Shown one piece after another: positions 60,032-64,000 of a DNA stretch of 64,000 bases. The stretch is from the NCBI GenBank assembly GCA_003223025.1, contig QHXR01000004.1, positions 62,001 through 126,000 of the forward strand. The letters run 5' to 3'. The first letter of the stretch is position 1. Every line of letters starts with the position of its first letter. The stretch comes from Acidobacteriota bacterium. Its GTDB lineage: Bacteria; Acidobacteriota; Blastocatellia; Pyrinomonadales; Pyrinomonadaceae. The notes under the pieces were generated by a model. That model was not told where the DNA came from. It saw nothing but the letters and a program-made list of their open reading frames with translations, and did no database searches. The position numbers were made by a program, and so were the translations under genes.

Positions 60032-61744
60032 ATGTTAAAGAACTTCGCCATCCTGGTCATGATCGTCCTCCTTCCACTGGCGATCGACGCACAGTACGCC
60101 GGCAGGTATACGGACGGCGAGGACTACGCTGTTTATTTCGAACAGACACCATACGGACTGACGATCCGTCCGGTGATGTGGACGGCGACTCAGCTACTTC
60201 GTGAAAAACAAACTTCTTCTTCAGGTAAACGCACAAAATTTTTCGAAGTTGTCGATCGGCCGGCGCGATCTGCAATGTTCAGTCTCGACGCTCAAGGAAA
60301 GGCTGTCGGTGTCACGATCACCGGGATGGATGGCGCGGGTCTGAAGCTCGTTCGTTCGGACGGTCCGCCACTGCCAGTGGAACTCTTGCTGGAGGGCCGT
60401 TCACGAGAAGCGGCCGCTGGCTATATTGGAAGGAATGACCTCAAGAAAGCGATGGAAGTCGCGGCCCAGGTGCTTCGACGGCTGCCGACCAAAACTAATT
60501 CTGTCGTAGCGTTTCTCAACAGCCTCGCTCACCATTTTCAGTCGCATGCAGCGTTTCATAACTTGATGGGATACGCACTCGTACAAGCCGGAGATCGCGC
60601 TGCCGCGTTAAAAAGTTTTAAGCGAGCGTACGACCTTGATCCGCACGTCAAACTCTCCGGATCCGATGACGATCCAACCTCAGGTCTGGCTCGGCTGAAC
60701 TCTCTTCCGGATGATCAGAACGCAACCGGATGGAAGGTTCCATTTCCGCTCGCATCCGTATTCGCGAAACCGACGGCCGCCGAGATCGCCAAGGTTGAAA
60801 GGGATTGGTCGTCGCGAGATCTGAAACCGCGCGGCGTAAAGGAGGAATTGAGAAGCACGGTCCGCATCGCCGACCGGACCTTTAATGTGCGAATCGTCTC
60901 GCACGTCGTGCTCGGGTCCCGACATTACGGGGCGATCATTTTTCCCGCAAATGCCCGGCCTAAGTCTCTGCCCGTGATCATCGAAGCGAAGGGTGTGTCG
61001 CCGAAGTATTTCCCGCTTGATCTCGAGAGTCTTCATTCTCCACGGATGATGGCCGACGACGCGGACAAATTCGTCTATGTCGTTCCGACCTTTCGAGGCG
61101 AGGTTTTGAATTTCAATGGCAAGACCTTCATTTCCGAAGGCGATCGCACCGACGCGCTAGACGGCGCGACCGACGACGTCATCGCGCTTCTTAGCGTCGC
61201 TCTTGTGACGACACCCGAAGCGGACGGATCTCGCGTCTGCGCCTTCGGTCATAGCCGCGGAGGAAACGTCGCCTTGCTGGCCGGGATTCGTGATAAACGC
61301 ATCGACTGTGTCGCGGACTGGGCCGGGCCGACCGACTGGTTCTATGCGATGGGAACCGACGGCTGGACCGAACAGGAACTGTGGAAAGAAGGACTTCGAA
61401 TTCGTGCCAACACGCTGCAGACCGGCGGTCAGAATATCGAGAGGTTCCTGAAACGTGCGATCGACCGCACAGCAACACTGGCGGATGTGCGTCGTCGTAT
61501 GATCGCAAGCTCGCCACTTTATTTCGCACGTCGCCTACCGCCAAGTCAGTTTCACTACGGTGTCGAAGATCCGTCAGTTCCCGTCCGGAACGGGCTCGAG
61601 TTGGTCTCTATTCTTCGACGTCTCAGGATTCCCGAAACGCGGTTTCAGGGCTTTTTTTATCCGGGGCAGGGTCACGACACGGATCGGATTTTGGCTCCGG
61701 TGACTACACGGGCGTTTCTGCTAAAGAGCTTAAAAACTCAGTGA
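60032..61744 (+). CDS. secreted alpha/beta hydrolase (S9-like) with TPR-like region
   Basis: 570 residues from the ATG at 60032, at which a signal peptide starts (MLKNFAILVMIVLLPLAIDA). The N-terminal third contains a helix-rich TPR-like unit (~185-210, HNLMGYALVQAGDRAAALKSF). The C-terminal alpha/beta hydrolase has the nucleophile elbow GHSRGGN with Ser408 and a final GQGHDTD with His ~548. This resembles prolyl-oligopeptidase (S9) hydrolases. Substrate unknown. Confidence 0.85.
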   Translation: MLKNFAILVMIVLLPLAIDAQYAGRYTDGEDYAVYFEQTPYGLTIRPVMWTATQLLREKQTSSSGKRTKFFEVVDRPARSAMFSLDAQGKAVGVTITGMDGAGLKLVRSDGPPLPVELLLEGRSREAAAGYIGRNDLKKAMEVAAQVLRRLPTKTNSVVAFLNSLAHHFQSHAAFHNLMGYALVQAGDRAAALKSFKRAYDLDPHVKLSGSDDDPTSGLARLNSLPDDQNATGWKVPFPLASVFAKPTAAEIAKVERDWSSRDLKPRGVKEELRSTVRIADRTFNVRIVSHVVLGSRHYGAIIFPANARPKSLPVIIEAKGVSPKYFPLDLESLHSPRMMADDADKFVYVVPTFRGEVLNFNGKTFISEGDRTDALDGATDDVIALLSVALVTTPEADGSRVCAFGHSRGGNVALLAGIRDKRIDCVADWAGPTDWFYAMGTDGWTEQELWKEGLRIRANTLQTGGQNIERFLKRAIDRTATLADVRRRMIASSPLYFARRLPPSQFHYGVEDPSVPVRNGLELVSILRRLRIPETRFQGFFYPGQGHDTDRILAPVTTRAFLLKSLKTQ

Positions 61745-61920
61745 AATGAGCTGCGACCTCAGCAATTCACAAAATAAAGTTGCATCAAAATCGAGAATAG
61801 AGCATCGTATTAATGAATTTCTCCACGCTTCGACCGACAAGATCTGACAAATCGCCTCCGTTTAGGCTTGAGGCGTTATTTCCAAAGCGCAGCGTGAGAC
61901 GTTCTGATATCACAGATAAT

Positions 61921-62139
61921 ATGAAAGAAGAATTAATCGAATTAGCAGGTGTAGTTGTAGACAAACAGCCGAATGCTTTCTTTAAGGTAAAGATCCAGGA
62001 CAGCGAGCATATCGTATTCGCAACGATCTCAGGCCGCATGCGCCGAAACCGTATCCGCATCCTGATGGGCGATCGGGTTGATGTCGAACTTTCGCCCTAT
62101 GATCTCTCAAAGGGACGCATCACGTACCGGCATAAATAA
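61921..62139 (+). CDS. infA: translation initiation factor IF-1
   Basis: 72 residues, the standard length, one S1/OB-fold domain. [41 protein letters not shown] and [18 protein letters not shown] match IF-1 throughout. It binds the ribosomal A site of the 30S subunit during initiation. The open frame reaches 36 codons further upstream, but the ATG at 61921 is the family start. It is isolated from ribosomal-protein genes here; a second infA elsewhere is possible. Followed by a terminator. Confidence 0.94.
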   Translation: MKEELIELAGVVVDKQPNAFFKVKIQDSEHIVFATISGRMRRNRIRILMGDRVDVELSPYDLSKGRITYRHK

Positions 62140-62156
62140 ATAACTCACGTTGGAAA

Positions 62157-62195
62157 TAAAAAAGAGGCTGCCCGATAAGGACAGCCCTTTCTTCG
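62157..62195. terminator. bidirectional hairpin between infA and a convergent gene
   Basis: AGAGGCTGCCC and GGACAGCCCTTTCTT form a stem of ~8 bp with one mismatch and a 5-base loop. A T-rich run follows on the plus strand and AAAAAA precedes it on the other. Confidence 0.8.
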
Positions 62196-62215
62196 TTTGT
62201 GGACTGGCTTTGCGG

Positions 62216-63184
62216 CTATCGTTCCGCGACTGCACTTCGCGTAGCCTTATCGAGCTCGGACGTTCGTTCGCGGACTCCGTCCCGAAGAAGTTTTATCTCC
62301 TCCGCATTGTAGTTCGCGGCACGAAAAGCGTCGTCGATTTGCTTATCCGAAAGTTGTGCGAGCCGTGTTGCGAGCCAACGTCCCTGAGCGACCGTGATGT
62401 CTTCCATCAGGCTGCGACCTTTGCCTTTGAAATCGAAGTCGATCATTCCGTCTTTCACTCCGCTCACGAAACCCGCTTCGTACCATGTCCCCGGATCATT
62501 CGTTTTTCGACCGAGTCGGAAGAAGAACGGCAAATTGTTATTGCCGACTTTTCCGAAAGTCGCGCCGAGATCGCTGATGATGAAGTGATGCTCGATCGAT
62601 CCGTTGTTATTCACACGAAGCACTTTGTTCTGAAGATCGAGAAGGTCCCAGTTCGTTAGGAACACCATCATGATCTTTAATCCTTGAAGCTCGTTCGTTC
62701 CGACAAATGGATTGTCTTTCCATTTCCATTCGTCGAGACGCTCGACGTTCGAAGGCCGGGCTTCCAAGCGCACGTTAGTAAATGATCCCTGTCCCGGAAT
62801 GTTCAAAGTTGGAACGAGATAATTGACCTCGGTCTTGTAGCCGAGCCCGTAGAGCAAACGCACCGCTGCCGTTTCCGGCTGAGCTTCGCGACCGGGCTTT
62901 GCGACCCATACCTGTCCCTTCGCGTCCTTGATCCTAAATTTTTTATTGTGCCCTTGTGTCTCTTCCTTTATGAACTCGATGCGGCTCACATCGGGTTGCA
63001 TTGCGACGCCGCCCGGGCCGTTATAAAGATCCAGACCCGCCTGATCGACCTCTTCCCAAAGTACGGGATTGTTAAGCCGCCCTATTTTGTCTTTTTTACC
63101 TTTCTCCTGCGCTGCCGCTGAAAAGACGGCAAGCGACAAAAGCATCGTCGCCAGTATCGATTTTCTTAAACTACTGATCATCAT
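62216..63184 (-). CDS. secreted protein with kinase-like motifs
   Basis: 322 residues with a signal peptide (~1-25, SILATMLLSLAVFSAAAQ). The rest shows atypical-kinase-like landmarks: a lysine in VWVAKPG (K96) after a beta strand, a glutamate in a following helix (QPETAAVRLL, E104), NWDLLDLQNK (D180, N186) as a possible catalytic loop, and SDLGATFG (D205) like a DFG loop. This recalls the FAM20/HipA/CotH group. No close family was recognised; the kinase idea is inference. GAGGG precedes the ATG at 63184. Confidence 0.7.
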   Translation of the reverse strand: MMISSLRKSILATMLLSLAVFSAAAQEKGKKDKIGRLNNPVLWEEVDQAGLDLYNGPGGVAMQPDVSRIEFIKEETQGHNKKFRIKDAKGQVWVAKPGREAQPETAAVRLLYGLGYKTEVNYLVPTLNIPGQGSFTNVRLEARPSNVERLDEWKWKDNPFVGTNELQGLKIMMVFLTNWDLLDLQNKVLRVNNNGSIEHHFIISDLGATFGKVGNNNLPFFFRLGRKTNDPGTWYEAGFVSGVKDGMIDFDFKGKGRSLMEDITVAQGRWLATRLAQLSDKQIDDAFRAANYNAEEIKLLRDGVRERTSELDKATRSAVAER

Positions 63185-63261
63185 ATTTCCCTCACCGGTA
63201 TTTTAAAATTCGTATCCTCGCGTTCGCTTGAGCAACCAACGTGCCGTGTCCGCCCGATCTG

Positions 63262-63549
63262 ATGTTTGTGGAACGATGGTTGCGATTACAAATGCAGGAA
63301 GCAACGGCTGTACTGAAACGCTACGCAAGGGAGGGAATGATGGACGGACACCGAAGATTGAAACTCGCAGTCGAAAAACCGATCGAGAAACCTGACTTGC
63401 CGCTGCCGGGAGTTTTTAGCTCCGGAATCGGAGCCGATATGCCGACCCGGAAACGTCGTGCCCCCAAAGCTCATTTTTATCGTCGCCGCGTTTCGGAATC
63501 GGGAATGCCGATCTATGATTTCTATATATCTGACGAAGCGGAACACTAG
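63262..63549 (+). CDS. small basic protein of unknown function
   Basis: 95 residues from the ATG at 63262 (a GTG seven codons upstream also fits). It is basic, with RRLKLAVEKPIEKP and TRKRRAPKAHFYRRR stretches and no membrane segment. No domain recognised. Neither start has a clear ribosome site, and the amino-acid composition is only moderately convincing. It is divergent from the kinase-like gene and followed by a terminator, which supports a real transcription unit. Confidence 0.5.
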   Translation: MFVERWLRLQMQEATAVLKRYAREGMMDGHRRLKLAVEKPIEKPDLPLPGVFSSGIGADMPTRKRRAPKAHFYRRRVSESGMPIYDFYISDEAEH

Positions 63550-63574
63550 TAGGCAATAGCGCAAAATCAAATGG

Positions 63575-63606
63575 AAAGAGGCGACCGAGATGGCCGCCTC
63601 TTTTTT
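63575..63606. terminator. bidirectional rho-independent terminator
   Basis: AAAGAGGCG pairs with CGCCTCTTT around ACCGAGATGGC, followed by TTTTTT. It serves the small basic protein on the plus strand and, by its A-rich left side, the convergent Lys/Ala-rich protein. Confidence 0.85.
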
Positions 63607-63620
63607 CGTATGTCGGGAAC

Positions 63621-64000
63621 CTAACCGCGGTTCGTTTCGGAACCGGACTCGGTCGAAGTTCCGAGGTCGTCTGATGAGCTATGGTCGTTTGCTGTGACGC
63701 TCTGACGTCCCTGTTCATCGTTCGAGCCGGGTGCGATCTGTTCGTTCACCGATGAGACTGCTCCGTGCAATGCTCCCGCAGCAGCTCCAACGGCGGCGCC
63801 TGAAAGTGCGCCTTGAACCACTTCGACGACTGCGTCGACGGCCTTGCTCACTACGGTCTTCGCCGTAGGCTTACGCTTGGCAGTGGTTTTGGATTTCGGT
63901 GCTGAAGATCTTGATTTCGAAGTCGTCTTGGCCTTCGGTGCAGACTTCGCTTTCGGGGTAGCTTTCGACTTGGACGAAGCTTTTGCCTTTGCCTTTGGAG
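63621..64000 (-). CDS. lysine/alanine-rich histone-H1-like protein, 5' end outside window
   Basis: The frame is open from the stop at 63621 to the window end (126 codons visible). The visible N-terminal part is a run of Lys, Ala, Ser, Thr and Pro (KAKAKASSKSKATPKAKSA and similar), like histone H1 tails or AlgP-type proteins. After it come KAVDAVVEVVQGALSG and a glycine/alanine-zipper-like segment (AAVGAAAGALHGAV), then an acidic, Ser-rich C-terminus. It may bind DNA or associate with membranes. An internal GTG at 63851 could be taken as start, but the Lys-rich region upstream is clearly coding. Confidence 0.72.
   Translation of the reverse strand, partial: PKAKAKASSKSKATPKAKSAPKAKTTSKSRSSAPKSKTTAKRKPTAKTVVSKAVDAVVEVVQGALSGAAVGAAAGALHGAVSSVNEQIAPGSNDEQGRQSVTANDHSSSDDLGTSTESGSETNRG

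Overview
The window looks like a chromosomal segment of an acidobacterium, most likely of class Blastocatellia (subdivision 4). This is inferred from gene content, not from a marker gene: DUF4097-type wall proteins behind an ECF sigma/anti-sigma pair, large secreted P-domain/Ig proteins, a CarboxypepD_reg tail, a DUF5916 outer-membrane protein, and a bacterial homologue of the archaeal tetraether-lipid radical SAM enzyme. There are no rRNA genes, no tRNA I could recognise, no CRISPR array and no prophage. About 64 genes are supported; the first and last run off the window.

Layout. 1-5.6 kb: a Fis-type regulator end, a sigma-like regulator divergent from a small zinc-finger protein, an acyl-CoA ligase, and a GNAT/DUF6916 pair. 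5.5-12.5 kb: a Tat-exported DUF6916 paralogue, a tail-collar (microcystin-dependent-protein type) protein, and two paralogous secreted multi-domain proteins. 12.6-18 kb: a tight four-gene operon (ATP sulfurylase/APS kinase fusion, Nif11-like small protein, sulfotransferase, Asp/Asn beta-hydroxylase), all joined by 4-base overlaps, facing a convergent B12-type radical SAM gene. 18-31.5 kb: comM-type ATPase, thioesterase, SocA-like protein, a candidate small RNA, a lipoprotein, the ECF sigma operon, dCTP deaminase, DUF5916 protein, mechanosensitive channel and P1 peptidase.

31.6-49.5 kb: a PD40/DUF11 secreted protein, then a spread-out kynurenine (tryptophan) catabolic set on the plus strand: aldehyde dehydrogenase, RidA-type deaminase, 3-hydroxyanthranilate dioxygenase, ACMSD, kynureninase and kynurenine 3-monooxygenase. 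These are mixed with unrelated small genes, a RAYT transposase and several REP-like palindromes. Kynureninase and the monooxygenase carry in-frame palindromic repeat insertions. 49.7-64 kb: FtsB-like protein and phosphohexomutase, the Tes-like radical SAM gene, several secreted or membrane proteins, TMEM175-type channel, IF-1, a secreted protein with kinase-like motifs, and a lysine/alanine-rich histone-H1-like protein running off the end.

The most interesting items are the PAPS-synthase/Nif11/sulfotransferase/hydroxylase operon (a possible peptide- or protein-modification system), the Tes-like enzyme (probably membrane-spanning lipid formation), the in-frame palindromic insertions in two kynurenine-pathway enzymes, and an orphan transcription unit with a near-consensus promoter and terminator but no ORF.
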